A DNA stretch of 64,000 nucleotides from CAZHZT01 sp964537285. Lineage in GTDB: Bacteria > Bacteroidota > Bacteroidia > Chitinophagales > Saprospiraceae. A program made the translations under genes and the position numbers. Within the stretch, counting starts at the first letter, position 1. The number at the start of each line of letters is the position of its first letter. The stretch spans positions 1-64,000 of the forward strand of contig CAZHZT010000005.1 in assembly GCA_964537285.1 (NCBI GenBank). The letters are read 5' to 3'. The notes below the pieces were generated by a model. It worked only from the letters and a program-made list of their open reading frames with translations, was not told the origin of the DNA and did no database searches. Below are positions 1 through 8,359 of the stretch, in pieces.

Positions 1-135
1 GAATACAGCCTTGATTTTTTGCTACTTTTTTATCAAGAAAAAAGTAGATAGATGTCTGATTAACAAAGTATATGTAAACATTTTCTCAAACATGAGTCAT
101 CCCGAAAAATTCGGGATGACTCATGTTTGAGAAGG
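1..135. repeat. Dispersed repeat, copy 1 (two stem-loops)
   Basis: This stretch recurs in the same orientation at 12507-12635 with few differences. It holds a small hairpin (CTACTTTTTT / AAAAAAGTAG, about 22-47) and a near-perfect 24-bp-arm hairpin at 83-133 centred on GAAAAATTC. A fragment of the second hairpin type is at 38868-38901. The copy begins at the first base of the window, so it may extend further left. No coding potential was seen. Confidence 0.75.
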
Positions 136-256
136 TGCCGAAAACAAGAATTACTGAATTTCCTACCCACATATTTAAGAAATTTTCTAAATTAAAATAC
201 TTTATTTTTGCTAAAAAAACAGATAGCCTTTAATTTGGTGTACAAAACAAGCTCGA

Positions 257-1735
257 ATGAAAAAAATCAAATGGCTCATAAGCAGGCTGCTTATCCTGAC
301 ATTATTCCTTTTAGGTATTATCGTAATAAATACGATCACCTTCACCAGCAAACAATTAATTGTAAATCAAAATAAAGTAAACCCAATCAATATCCCTGAT
401 TCTTTGGTAGATGCCCTATCTAAAGTAGTACAAATAAAAACCGCTTCGTATAACAACTATCAGGATAGCATCGGCTTGCTTGCGCTAAAACATTTTTTTG
501 AAAATCGCTTCCCCTGGATAGACAGCCTTGTTGACCGTACCATAATCAACCAATTCAGCCAGGTATATAAATGGGCTGGAAGGCGCCCCAAGCTGCCTCC
601 AATTCTACTAACTGCTCACCTGGATGTAGTGCCCCCTGAAAAAGGCAGCCTGGATGAATGGACGCACCCACCTTTTTCCGGTAAAATAGATGAAAACGGC
701 TACGTTTGGGGAAGAGGAACACTCGACGATAAGGTCAGCGCACTAGCTATTCTGGAAACGGTTAATATGTTATTGAAAGAAGGCTATCAACCTGAACGTA
801 CTCTTTACCTCGCATTCGGACATGATGAAGAGATCGGCGGAAAAAACGGTGCTCGCCAAATAGCCAATTATTTTAAAGAAGAAAATATTCAATTTGAATT
901 CGTCCTGGATGAAGGCTTAGTCGTTTTAGAAAACGCCCTTCCCGGCCTGAACCCTCCGTTATGCCTTATCGGAATTGGAGAAAAAGGTTATTTCTCAGTA
1001 GAACTTACTGCAGAAGCAACTCAGGGAGGGCATTCCTCCATGCCTCCAAAGGAAACAGCCGTGGGTATGCTTAGTGAAGCGATCTTTAAACTACAGTCCA
1101 ACCCTTTCCCTTCGCGAGTAGATGGTGCTTTAGGGAACATGTTCGACTTCACAGGCCCTGAAATGACCTGGCCCAACAAAGCCATATTTGCCAACCGCTG
1201 GCTATTTGGAGGGCTTATCAAATCAACGCTCGAAAAGAAGGGCCCTTCTAATGCTGCTATCCGGACGACAATTGCTCCGACCATGCTTGAGGCCGGAATT
1301 AAGGATAATATGTTGCCCAGTTCAGCCAAAGCTACTCTGAATCTCAGATTATTACCCGGCGACAACAGTTTGAAAGCACTTAATTATCTTGAAAAAGTCA
1401 TCGACAATCCCCAAATTAGTATTACACCTAAAACATCCAACTTCTCAAGCGAGCCATCCACTCTTTCAAGTCATAATTCATTTGGCTTCAAAGTCATTCA
1501 GCGATCCGCAAAAGAGGTCTTTCCCGAAGTGGTTGCCGCTCCTTCATTGGTACTGGGCGCTACAGATGGCCGGCATTACAGCGAAGTTGCTCAAGATATC
1601 TATCGCTTCCTTCCCGCGGTTTTAAAGCAATCGGATTTAAAAAGAATTCACGGAGTAGACGAAAGGATCCATTCCGAGGCATATAAGAAGATGATTTCCT
1701 TTTACAGGCAGCTGATTTTAAATAGTACAAAGTAA
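257..1735 (+). CDS. M20 family metallopeptidase, membrane-anchored (PM20D1/carboxypeptidase S-like)
   Basis: This is a zinc peptidase of 492 residues. An N-terminal hydrophobic segment (about 6-28) suggests a signal anchor, so it probably acts in the periplasm. The M20 metal and catalytic motifs are in order: AHLDVVP with H121 and D123, the bridging Asp in GRGTLDDK (D157), the catalytic pair EE at 191-192, D218, and a C-terminal GATDGRHY. The long form with an N-terminal anchor resembles the PM20D1/carboxypeptidase S branch, which hydrolyses or condenses N-acyl amino acids or cleaves small peptides. It stands alone on the plus strand, convergent with bshA, with hairpins between them. The substrate cannot be read from sequence. 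The family call is secure. Confidence 0.92.
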   Translation: MKKIKWLISRLLILTLFLLGIIVINTITFTSKQLIVNQNKVNPINIPDSLVDALSKVVQIKTASYNNYQDSIGLLALKHFFENRFPWIDSLVDRTIINQFSQVYKWAGRRPKLPPILLTAHLDVVPPEKGSLDEWTHPPFSGKIDENGYVWGRGTLDDKVSALAILETVNMLLKEGYQPERTLYLAFGHDEEIGGKNGARQIANYFKEENIQFEFVLDEGLVVLENALPGLNPPLCLIGIGEKGYFSVELTAEATQGGHSSMPPKETAVGMLSEAIFKLQSNPFPSRVDGALGNMFDFTGPEMTWPNKAIFANRWLFGGLIKSTLEKKGPSNAAIRTTIAPTMLEAGIKDNMLPSSAKATLNLRLLPGDNSLKALNYLEKVIDNPQISITPKTSNFSSEPSTLSSHNSFGFKVIQRSAKEVFPEVVAAPSLVLGATDGRHYSEVAQDIYRFLPAVLKQSDLKRIHGVDERIHSEAYKKMISFYRQLILNSTK

Positions 1736-1748
1736 GCCCCTCTTTCTG

Positions 1749-1803
1749 AGCGCTATTATTGTTGTAGTTTTTTCTGTGAAAAAACTACAACAATAATAAC
1801 GCT
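1749..1803. terminator. Stem-loop downstream of the M20 peptidase gene
   Basis: Arms of 26 bp (1749-1774 and 1778-1803) pair with a single mismatch around a 3-base loop, starting 14 bp after the stop codon at 1735. It could terminate the plus-strand gene, though the T-run is inside the stem rather than after it. Confidence 0.6.
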
Positions 1804-1843
1804 CCAATAGAGCCTTCCAGCCAGAGACAAACCAACAAAAAAA

Positions 1844-1869
1844 GGGAATAAGCTATAAAGCTTATTCCC
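1844..1869 (-). terminator. Rho-independent terminator of bshA
   Basis: The inverted repeat GGGAATAAGCT / AGCTTATTCCC is perfect over 11 bp. Read on the minus strand it is followed by a T-run (the A-run at 1837-1843), and it lies about 30 bp beyond the bshA stop codon. Confidence 0.8.
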
Positions 1870-1900
1870 AGTAAAAATTCCGGTTATGAAAAGACAATCT

Positions 1901-3052
1901 TTACACGATCTCTGGTTTCAGAGACATGGTATTTTCTATTACTTTCATGTAGTACTGCTCGTATTGAGGAAGGATATTATCGATATCGAATTCTTTAGCT
2001 TTCTTTAAAGCATTTGCTCTAAACTGGCTAAGCACCTCTTCATTTTCTAATATTTTTATGGCATTGGCAGCCATTTCTTCTACATTTCCTACATCACTTA
2101 AGTAGCCCGTTACTCCTTGCACATTCACTTCAGGAAGACCACCGATATTCGAAGAAATCACAGGTACTTCACAGGCCATTGCCTCCAAAGCTGCCAAGCC
2201 GAAACTTTCACTACCAGATGGTATGATAAATAAATCGGAAATGGCTAATAATTCCTCCACCGCGTCTTGTTTTCCAAGGAATCGAATTTCATGAGAAAGG
2301 CCCGTCTGACGTGCTAACTCTTCCACATTCCGTCTTTCTGGCCCATCTCCGATCAACAATAATTTAGAAGGAATTTTTTCATAGACCTTTTTAAAGATGT
2401 GAATTACATCTTCAACTCTTTTCACCTTTCTAAAATTAGAGGTGTGTACAAGAATACGCTCGCCATTAGGCGCAATTGCTTTCTTAAAATGTTCCTTGTC
2501 ATGCCTGCGAAAGCGATCAAAATCGATAAAGTTATAAATCACTTCAATATCATTTTTAATATCAAAATATTCGAAGGTTTGTTGCCTTAGGCTTTCCGAC
2601 ACTGCAGTCACTCCATCCGACTTATTAATAGAAAAAGCGACAACCGGAGAAAAAGATTTGTCCGTACCGACCAGGGTAATGTCCGTCCCGTGCAGTGTTG
2701 TTACTACAGGCACATAACGCCCTTCTTGTAGAAGTACTTTTTTGGCAGTATAGGCAACAGAAGCATGCGGGATAGCATAATGGACATGGAGCAGATCAAG
2801 ATCTTCGTATTTTACGACATCTACTAATTTACTGGCCAGAGCTGTTTCGTAGGGTAAATACTCAAAAAGAGGATAAGAATTGGTTCTTACCTCATGATAA
2901 TAAATATTTTCCTGAAAAGTAATCAATCGGGCAGGTTGCCGATATGTAATAAAATGTATACTATGCCCTTTTCGTGCCAGGGCCAGCCCAAGCTCTGTTG
3001 CCACCACACCGCTACCTCCGTAAGTAGGATAACAGACGATTCCAATTTTCAT
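1901..3052 (-). CDS. bshA: N-acetyl-alpha-D-glucosaminyl L-malate synthase BshA
   Basis: This is a GT4 glycosyltransferase that joins UDP-GlcNAc to L-malate, the first step of bacillithiol synthesis, in the cytoplasm. The start MKIGIVCYPTYGGSGVVATE matches the glycine-rich BshA N-terminus. I prefer this Met at 3052 (383 residues) over an upstream in-frame ATG at 3088, which adds 12 residues unlike the family. The C-terminal half has the GT4 donor-binding region (IGDGPERRNVEEL, SGSESFGLAALEAMACEVPV, including the EX7E-type glutamates). No bshB or bshC is in the window. Bacillithiol is known in Bacteroidota as well as Firmicutes, so the context is normal. Confidence 0.93.
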   Translation of the reverse strand: MKIGIVCYPTYGGSGVVATELGLALARKGHSIHFITYRQPARLITFQENIYYHEVRTNSYPLFEYLPYETALASKLVDVVKYEDLDLLHVHYAIPHASVAYTAKKVLLQEGRYVPVVTTLHGTDITLVGTDKSFSPVVAFSINKSDGVTAVSESLRQQTFEYFDIKNDIEVIYNFIDFDRFRRHDKEHFKKAIAPNGERILVHTSNFRKVKRVEDVIHIFKKVYEKIPSKLLLIGDGPERRNVEELARQTGLSHEIRFLGKQDAVEELLAISDLFIIPSGSESFGLAALEAMACEVPVISSNIGGLPEVNVQGVTGYLSDVGNVEEMAANAIKILENEEVLSQFRANALKKAKEFDIDNILPQYEQYYMKVIENTMSLKPEIV

Positions 3053-3182
3053 TTTGAATGTGTTAAGAGCTGCTGATTGACTGGTCATCTTTCAGTAAAA
3101 AGCTGCTGTTTTATGTATAGTTCAAAATGAGAAATGATTAAGAAGCAAAATAGTTCATGAGTTTAGTGCCCAATTACTTAAT

Positions 3183-3342
3183 ACGGTCAACGGTCAACGG
3201 TTGACGGTTAACGGGGAACGGTCAACGAATTATCATTCTAAGGCCAAAGGCCTCAGAATGATAATTCATAAATATGGCCAGAGGCCATATTTATGAATTA
3301 TCCGTCGTTTCCCGTTGACCGTTCCCCGTTAACCGTTAACCG
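3183..3342. repeat. Cloverleaf-like structured repeat, copy 1
   Basis: An outer stem is made of tandem GGTCAACGG/GGTTAACGG-type units at 3183-3226 pairing with 3303-3342. It encloses two hairpins: A at 3227-3267 (loop AAA, closing stem AGGCC/GGCCT) and B at 3268-3294 (ATGGCC/GGCCAT around AGA). A second copy at 57685-57834 has the same architecture with different stem sequence. It abuts the stop codon of the sigma-54 activator gene. Confidence 0.8.
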
Positions 3343-3343
3343 C

Positions 3344-4513
3344 CTATATAACTGGCGCCACAAACTTATCAACATCTTCCTCTAGAATAGATTTACCGCT
3401 GAGAATAATAAGCCTTTCGATGACATTTCGAAGTTCTCGAATATTCCCGGTCCATGGAAAAGTTTGAAGTTTTTTAATGGCTCCGGGCGTAATTTTTTTT
3501 ACGGGGAAGTTGTAATCCTGGCAAATAAGTTTAACAAAGTGGTCGGCCAGTAGGGGAATATCTTCTTTGCGTTCCCGGAGCATTGGGACGTGGATTATAA
3601 TAACTGCCAAACGGTGATATAGATCTTCCCGGAAGTTGCCTTTATCAATTTCTTTGCGAAGGTCTTTGTTCGTAGCAGCAATCACTCTGACATCAACCTT
3701 GATTTCCTTATCTCCTCCTACCCGGGTAATGCTATTTTCCTGAAGCGCTCTCAATACTTTTGCCTGAGCCGCAAGGCTCATGTCACCAATTTCATCCAGG
3801 AAGATAGTGCCTTGGTTAGCCTGTTCAAACTTGCCAATACGTTGCTTGTGAGCAGAGGTAAAAGAGCCCTTTTCATGACCAAAAAGTTCTGACTCTATTA
3901 ATTCGGAAGGGATAGCAGCACAGTTCACTTCTATAAGAGGATTGGCACTTCGGCGGCTTTTCTCATGTATCCAGCGAGCAACCAATTCCTTCCCTGTACC
4001 ATTGGAGCCGGTAATCAATACGCGAGCATCCGTAGGGGCCACCAAGCCGATTGTTTCCTTTATCTTTTGTATGGAAAGTGATTCACCAATGATTTCCTGC
4101 GTTTTTGACTTCCCGACTTTTCGCTTTAGAACCTTAGTTTCGGTAATCAAGCTAGATTTATCGAGCGCATTGCGCACTGTAATGAGCAAGCGATTTAGAT
4201 CCGGGGGCTTTGATAGAAAGTCGAAAGCACCTTTTTTAACCGCTTCTACAGCTGTGTCAATATTTGCGTGGCCTGAAATAACGATCACAGGTGTTTCAGG
4301 AGCCAGAATTTGAATGCGTTCCAAAGCTTCCAGCCCGTCCATTTTGGGCATTTTTATATCCAATATGATGACGTCGAAGCTAGTTTGCTTTATTTTAGCC
4401 AGGCAATCGTATCCATCGGCAGCTTCCTCCACTTTATATTTCTCAAATTCCATGATTTCTATAAGCGTTTTCCGGATACTACGCTCATCATCAACAACAA
4501 GTATTTTGGCCAT
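3344..4513 (-). CDS. Sigma-54-dependent response regulator (REC-AAA+, no HTH)
   Basis: This is an NtrC-type activator of 389 residues. The receiver domain (about 1-118) has acidic residues D8/D9 and phospho-acceptor D52 in LDIKMPKMDG. The AAA+ domain (about 140-370) has Walker A GSNGTGKE (169-176), Walker B TIFLDEIGDM, and arginine-rich sensor regions. The sigma-54 contact loop, normally GAFTGA, reads GSFTSA (216-221). The protein ends after the AAA+ lid (KFVAPVI) with no room for the usual C-terminal Fis-type HTH; family members are usually 440-480 residues. It may therefore act from solution or through a partner. No histidine kinase is adjacent. A two-component role is inferred from the domains. 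Confidence 0.92.
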   Translation of the reverse strand: MAKILVVDDERSIRKTLIEIMEFEKYKVEEAADGYDCLAKIKQTSFDVIILDIKMPKMDGLEALERIQILAPETPVIVISGHANIDTAVEAVKKGAFDFLSKPPDLNRLLITVRNALDKSSLITETKVLKRKVGKSKTQEIIGESLSIQKIKETIGLVAPTDARVLITGSNGTGKELVARWIHEKSRRSANPLIEVNCAAIPSELIESELFGHEKGSFTSAHKQRIGKFEQANQGTIFLDEIGDMSLAAQAKVLRALQENSITRVGGDKEIKVDVRVIAATNKDLRKEIDKGNFREDLYHRLAVIIIHVPMLRERKEDIPLLADHFVKLICQDYNFPVKKITPGAIKKLQTFPWTGNIRELRNVIERLIILSGKSILEEDVDKFVAPVI

Positions 4514-4560
4514 AGTTTGTTCTGATAGGGATACTAGATTAATTAAATGCTAAAGAACGT

Positions 4561-4748
4561 TTAAGTAGTTCGCGGAAATAGGCTATATGAATAATCTTTG
4601 CTCTCTGTAGAAGCATTTTTTGCTCGGAGATCGAGGCTTTTTGGGGATTTTTCTTCGAAAAATCCCCAAAAAGCCTCGATCTCCAACTCAAAAACCTTCC
4701 TGCCAAGGGCATTGATAGTTTATACAGCCCAATTCCGAGAACTACTTA
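4561..4748. repeat. Composite palindrome with perfect 27-bp stem-loop
   Basis: A perfect 27-bp inverted repeat (4626-4652 / 4658-4684, loop CTTCG) sits inside weaker outer arms: AAGTAGTTCGCGGAAAT near 4563 and its inverse ATTCCGAGAACTACTT near 4733. The outer motif AAGTAGTTCnCGGAATTGG recurs at 11634-11653, 32052-32107 and 61757-61775. It lies between two minus-strand genes and may terminate transcription from 4806-6011. Confidence 0.7.
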
Positions 4749-4805
4749 AAAAACAACATCGATAGCAATGCAACATAGAAATATTTACTGGAATATCAAA
4801 ATAGA

Positions 4806-6011
4806 TCAGCCCAGCTTCTCGTCTTCCAATTCTTTCACAGCCAACCATGCCATAACACCGGTACTCACTTCCAGGGCACCTTCATCAATGTCAAAGGTAT
4901 CGGTATGAACCGGAGAAATGATTCCTTTAGCAGGATTACCGGTACCCAGGCGATAAAAACACCCGGCTATTTCATGAGAATAATAGGCAAAATCCTCTGC
5001 AGTCATCCGAATAGGTAAATCAACTACATTCTCACGGCCTAGATACTCAATAGCGCGAGATTTGGTTTTCATCGTCAGTTTTTCATTATTATAAAGCGCA
5101 GGATAACCTTTCTTAACGAGAAAATTACATTTACCTCCCATCCCTTCAGCTATTCCCTGTGCTATACTTTTCATGCGGTGATGTGCTTCAGCTCTCCATT
5201 TTTCATCCATTGTACGGAAAGTTCCCTCTAAAAAGACTTTATTCGGAATAATGTTGGTTGCCCCTCCCTCAGAAGCAATGTATCCAAAAGTCAATACAGA
5301 AGGAACCACAGGATCGCTATAGCGACTCACTAGTTGTTGTAAAGCCTGAACGATCTGCGTGGTCATTACTATAGGATCGATGCAATTATGGGGTAACGCT
5401 CCATGTCCTCCTTTTCCAATTACCTCAACATAAAGCTCATCAGCAGAAGCCATGTAATAGCCTGGCCGCATGCCTATTTTACCAACTTCGAGCGGAGGAT
5501 GCACATGCTGGCCAAAAATTACTGAAGGGCTTGGGTTTTGAAGCACCCCTTCCTTTATCATAATAGATGCCCCTCCGGGAAGCTTTTCCTCGCCAGGTTG
5601 AAAAATAAGTTTGATCGTCCCTTCAAAATCTTTTTTTAGATCGTTTAGAATCCGAGCTGTACCCAGTAGGGATGAGGTGTGTACATCATGGCCACAAGCA
5701 TGCATAACTCCCGGGTTCTGAGACCTGTAGCTAACCTTATTAGCTTCCTTGATTGGAAGAGCATCCATATCTGCTCTGAGAGCAATGACTTTCTTATCCG
5801 GATTTCGCCCTTCAATGATACCAACTACACCGTTTCCGGCAACTCCAGCCTTATAGGGAATTTTTAAGCCTTTGAGCTGATCGGCAATAAACTGCCCCGT
5901 TTCTTTTTCTTCATAAGATAATTCGGGGTTTTGATGAAGATGACGACGCATTGAAATAACGTCTTTGTGGATTGTTTCTGCCTTTTTTTTAATCTTATCT
6001 ACTAAGTTCAT
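4806..6011 (-). CDS. M20 family amidohydrolase (hippurate hydrolase/N-acyl amino acid deacylase-like)
   Basis: This is a cytosolic metal-dependent amidohydrolase of 401 residues, usual for the M20D branch (HipO, IAA-amino acid hydrolase, N-acetyldiaminopimelate deacetylase). Diagnostic motifs are RRHLHQNPELSYEE near the N-terminus, MHACGHDVHTS with metal-site C106 and H108, and the catalytic pair in QPGEE (E141/E142). GQHVHP follows, and the C-terminal PVHTDTFDID. There is no signal peptide. It removes acyl or aromatic groups from N-acylated amino acids; the exact substrate is not visible. No lysine-biosynthesis genes are nearby, so I do not assign it to that pathway. Confidence 0.92.
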   Translation of the reverse strand: MNLVDKIKKKAETIHKDVISMRRHLHQNPELSYEEKETGQFIADQLKGLKIPYKAGVAGNGVVGIIEGRNPDKKVIALRADMDALPIKEANKVSYRSQNPGVMHACGHDVHTSSLLGTARILNDLKKDFEGTIKLIFQPGEEKLPGGASIMIKEGVLQNPSPSVIFGQHVHPPLEVGKIGMRPGYYMASADELYVEVIGKGGHGALPHNCIDPIVMTTQIVQALQQLVSRYSDPVVPSVLTFGYIASEGGATNIIPNKVFLEGTFRTMDEKWRAEAHHRMKSIAQGIAEGMGGKCNFLVKKGYPALYNNEKLTMKTKSRAIEYLGRENVVDLPIRMTAEDFAYYSHEIAGCFYRLGTGNPAKGIISPVHTDTFDIDEGALEVSTGVMAWLAVKELEDEKLG

Positions 6012-6084
6012 ACACGTAGGTTTTGTAATTTGAGGATAATCCCCAAAGTAGTTCTTTGCTTCCGCCAGGATTTTTTATTAGGAT

Positions 6085-6161
6085 TGTTCTAGAGATTAAC
6101 GCAAGTTGTTCATTATGGGGCAATGCCTAATGACGAATAACTTGCGCTACTCTTTAGAACA
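6085..6161. repeat. Imperfect inverted repeat upstream of the M20 amidohydrolase gene
   Basis: TGTTCTAGAGATTAACGCAAGTTGTTCATTA (given as arm 6085-6115; key part GCAAGTTGTTC) pairs with 6128-6161 around a 12-base loop. It lies between the ends of two minus-strand genes: after the stop of 6188-7336 and before the start of 4806-6011. It could terminate the former. Confidence 0.6.
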
Positions 6162-6187
6162 GTTGATGAGAAATGATGTTCGACCAA

Positions 6188-7336
6188 TCAACCTTTTCGG
6201 ACAATTCCCTGCTTTGAGGCCCATTGTTCTATATCTTCTTCGTTCAAAGCTGCCCCCATTAAATCAGGGAACTTATCGGGCGTACAAGCGAATACCGGAA
6301 CGGAAAGAGCAGCCATTTTGGCCGCTAAACGCGGATCATAGCTAGGGGCTCCCTGATCATTGAGTGCTAAAAGGCAAATAAAGCGAATGCCCGAACCCTG
6401 CATTTGAGCAACTTTCTTAATGGTATCATCCCCTTTAGAGTCATACAAATCACTGATCAGGACGAGAATAGTATCTTTTGGATGATCAATTATGGATTGA
6501 GCATATTGCAAAGCCTGAAAAATATCAGTACCTCCACCTAGCTGTACACCAAAAAGCAACTCTACAGGGTCTGATAAATGTTCTGTAAGATCGACGGTAG
6601 AGGTATCAAATACTATGAAATGAGTTTTCACTGAAGGAATAGCTCCGAGTATAGAGCCCACAATACCAGAATAAACCAGAGAAGTCGCCATTGAACCACT
6701 TTGATCAACCAATAAAACGAGGCGTTTAAGGGTGTGTTTTTTTCGGCCATAGCCAATGAAACGCTCTGGAATAATCGTTTTCAGATCTTTCTGATAGTGC
6801 TTCAGGTTGGCCATGATCGTTCTATGCCAATCCATTTCACTTAGTCTGGGCCTATTTGTTCGAACAGCTTTATTCAGGCTTCCCCGGACAGCTTGCTGGA
6901 TGGGGCGATGGAGTCGTTTTATCAGTTTATCGGCTACTTTTTGTACAACTTGCCGAGCTGTATTTTTCGTACGTTCCGGGATTGCATTTTTCAGGCTTAA
7001 CAGTGTAGCGGCCAGGTGGATATCAGGTTCTAAGGCATCCAGAAGTTCAGGTTCTGAAAGCAGTTGTTTAAGATTTAAGCGTTCCAGGGCATCTCTTTGG
7101 AGAATCTGGACGACCGGCCCTTGAAAGTATTTGCGAATATCCCCAAGCCATCGATTCACGTTAGGAGAAGAGCCACCTAAACCTTTTCTTCGGTCGGCAT
7201 CATAGAGTGCTTCCAGGACTTTATCCATTTGCTCCCAATCATTCTGCAGCATAATTTCCCCTTCCGGGTCAGCGGATCTTCCTAGGATCATCCTCCACTT
7301 CCAGTTAGCACTGTGTTGATTATCAATTTCTTTCAA
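6188..7336 (-). CDS. VWA domain protein (MoxR-associated/CoxE-like type)
   Basis: This protein of 382 residues has a helical, basic N-terminal half and a C-terminal von Willebrand A domain. The MIDAS motif is DQSGS at 211-215, with GGGTD (about 268) and SDLYD completing the metal site. The layout resembles the CoxE/YehP-like VWA proteins that usually sit beside a MoxR AAA+ ATPase and act in protein or cofactor maturation. No MoxR gene is in the window. The gene starts 11 bp after the tryptophan 2,3-dioxygenase stop on the same strand, so the two are probably co-transcribed. Whether the VWA protein helps mature that haem enzyme is speculation. There is no signal peptide, so it is cytoplasmic. 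Confidence 0.85.
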   Translation of the reverse strand: MKEIDNQHSANWKWRMILGRSADPEGEIMLQNDWEQMDKVLEALYDADRRKGLGGSSPNVNRWLGDIRKYFQGPVVQILQRDALERLNLKQLLSEPELLDALEPDIHLAATLLSLKNAIPERTKNTARQVVQKVADKLIKRLHRPIQQAVRGSLNKAVRTNRPRLSEMDWHRTIMANLKHYQKDLKTIIPERFIGYGRKKHTLKRLVLLVDQSGSMATSLVYSGIVGSILGAIPSVKTHFIVFDTSTVDLTEHLSDPVELLFGVQLGGGTDIFQALQYAQSIIDHPKDTILVLISDLYDSKGDDTIKKVAQMQGSGIRFICLLALNDQGAPSYDPRLAAKMAALSVPVFACTPDKFPDLMGAALNEEDIEQWASKQGIVRKG

Positions 7337-7347
7337 ATTATTTTACT

Positions 7348-8289
7348 TTAAAACTCTATTTTAACCTTTCCCCAATTTTCTTTTTCTTCCTGTGACCATA
7401 GTTCCGGGAAAAACATGATCAATTGAAATTTGGGAGGAAGATATTTCTGCCAATTAGTACCTCCTGTAGCCGCTATAGTTTGAGGTTTATTATCCAAATA
7501 GCGCACTGCAGAGCGATAATGCATCAGAGGCCATTGGACGTTGGCCGAATAGTCAAATTTCTTGAGGAGTTTTTGCAGTTCAGTATCTTTTCGGTCTTCT
7601 TCGTTGAGTTTAAAAAAGGTTTGGCGAAGATTTTTATGCTTGTACTCTTTAGCCAAACCAATAAAAAAGGAAGCATATTTGGTTTCGAACTGCCGAAGCG
7701 TCAATGTTTTTTTACCCGTAGCAAGCTCGGTGGCTCCTGTTTTCCAATATAAATGCTGATAGAATTCAGCTTCAGTACTTTCAGCACTAAATTGATCTCG
7801 GGCATCTAGCTTAACCAGGTTGGTCAAGTCGGTACTGAGGATTTCAATTTCCCGGTATTGTGCTGACTGGAAGCCACTTGCAGGCAGAAGGCTCATTCTA
7901 AACTTCAAGAACTCCTGTTTATCCATTCCATCGATCATCAGTTCAAAAGAGTCAACAAGATGAGAAAAATAGGTTGCACATCTTTTAATTTGTCGAATGA
8001 AAAAGCTCAACTGAAGGTCAGTTGTTTCAACTAATTGTTTAATTGCCTTTATGATAAGTTTAAAGTACAATTCTGTAATTTGGTGATAAATAATAAAAAT
8101 TTCCTCATCCGGGAAAGGTGTTTTCGCATTTTGCAGGCTCAACAGGGTATCAAGGTGGATATAATCCCAATAGGTGAGGTAATCGGCATACAAGAGGCCG
8201 TCCAGGTAGGAATTCATATCCTGTCCCATGGCATTAAATTTCTTTTCCAGCTTTTCCAGCTTGGTCAGCATTTCATGTGTTAATTCCAT
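7348..8289 (-). CDS. kynA: Tryptophan 2,3-dioxygenase family protein
   Basis: This haem enzyme opens the indole ring of L-tryptophan to N-formylkynurenine, the first step of the kynurenine pathway. Family signatures are IIYHQITELYFK with active-site H69, the FRMSLLPASGFQSAQYREIE block that shapes the substrate pocket, HYRSAVRYL with the likely haem-ligand His, and ATGGTNWQKYLPP, matching the TGGS/T substrate loop. At 313 residues it is slightly longer than the classical bacterial enzyme (about 280) and diverged from it, as in other Bacteroidota. No kynureninase or formamidase gene is nearby. It leads a probable two-gene unit with the VWA protein downstream. Confidence 0.9.
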   Translation of the reverse strand: MELTHEMLTKLEKLEKKFNAMGQDMNSYLDGLLYADYLTYWDYIHLDTLLSLQNAKTPFPDEEIFIIYHQITELYFKLIIKAIKQLVETTDLQLSFFIRQIKRCATYFSHLVDSFELMIDGMDKQEFLKFRMSLLPASGFQSAQYREIEILSTDLTNLVKLDARDQFSAESTEAEFYQHLYWKTGATELATGKKTLTLRQFETKYASFFIGLAKEYKHKNLRQTFFKLNEEDRKDTELQKLLKKFDYSANVQWPLMHYRSAVRYLDNKPQTIAATGGTNWQKYLPPKFQLIMFFPELWSQEEKENWGKVKIEF

Positions 8290-8304
8290 AAAAACAGCTT
8301 TATT

Positions 8305-8359
8305 AGACTTTATTCAGAAAGTTCCACACAATTTGTCAAACGATTCTGAATAAAGTCTA
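8305..8359. repeat. Stem-loop with a half-copy of the GTTCTTTGAC-family core
   Basis: Perfect 15-bp arms TAGACTTTATTCAGA (8305-8319) and its complement (8345-8359) enclose GTTCCACACAATTTGTCAAA, the right-hand end of the dispersed ~108-bp hairpin family. The right arm includes the crcB stop codon, so it may terminate crcB. Confidence 0.65.
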
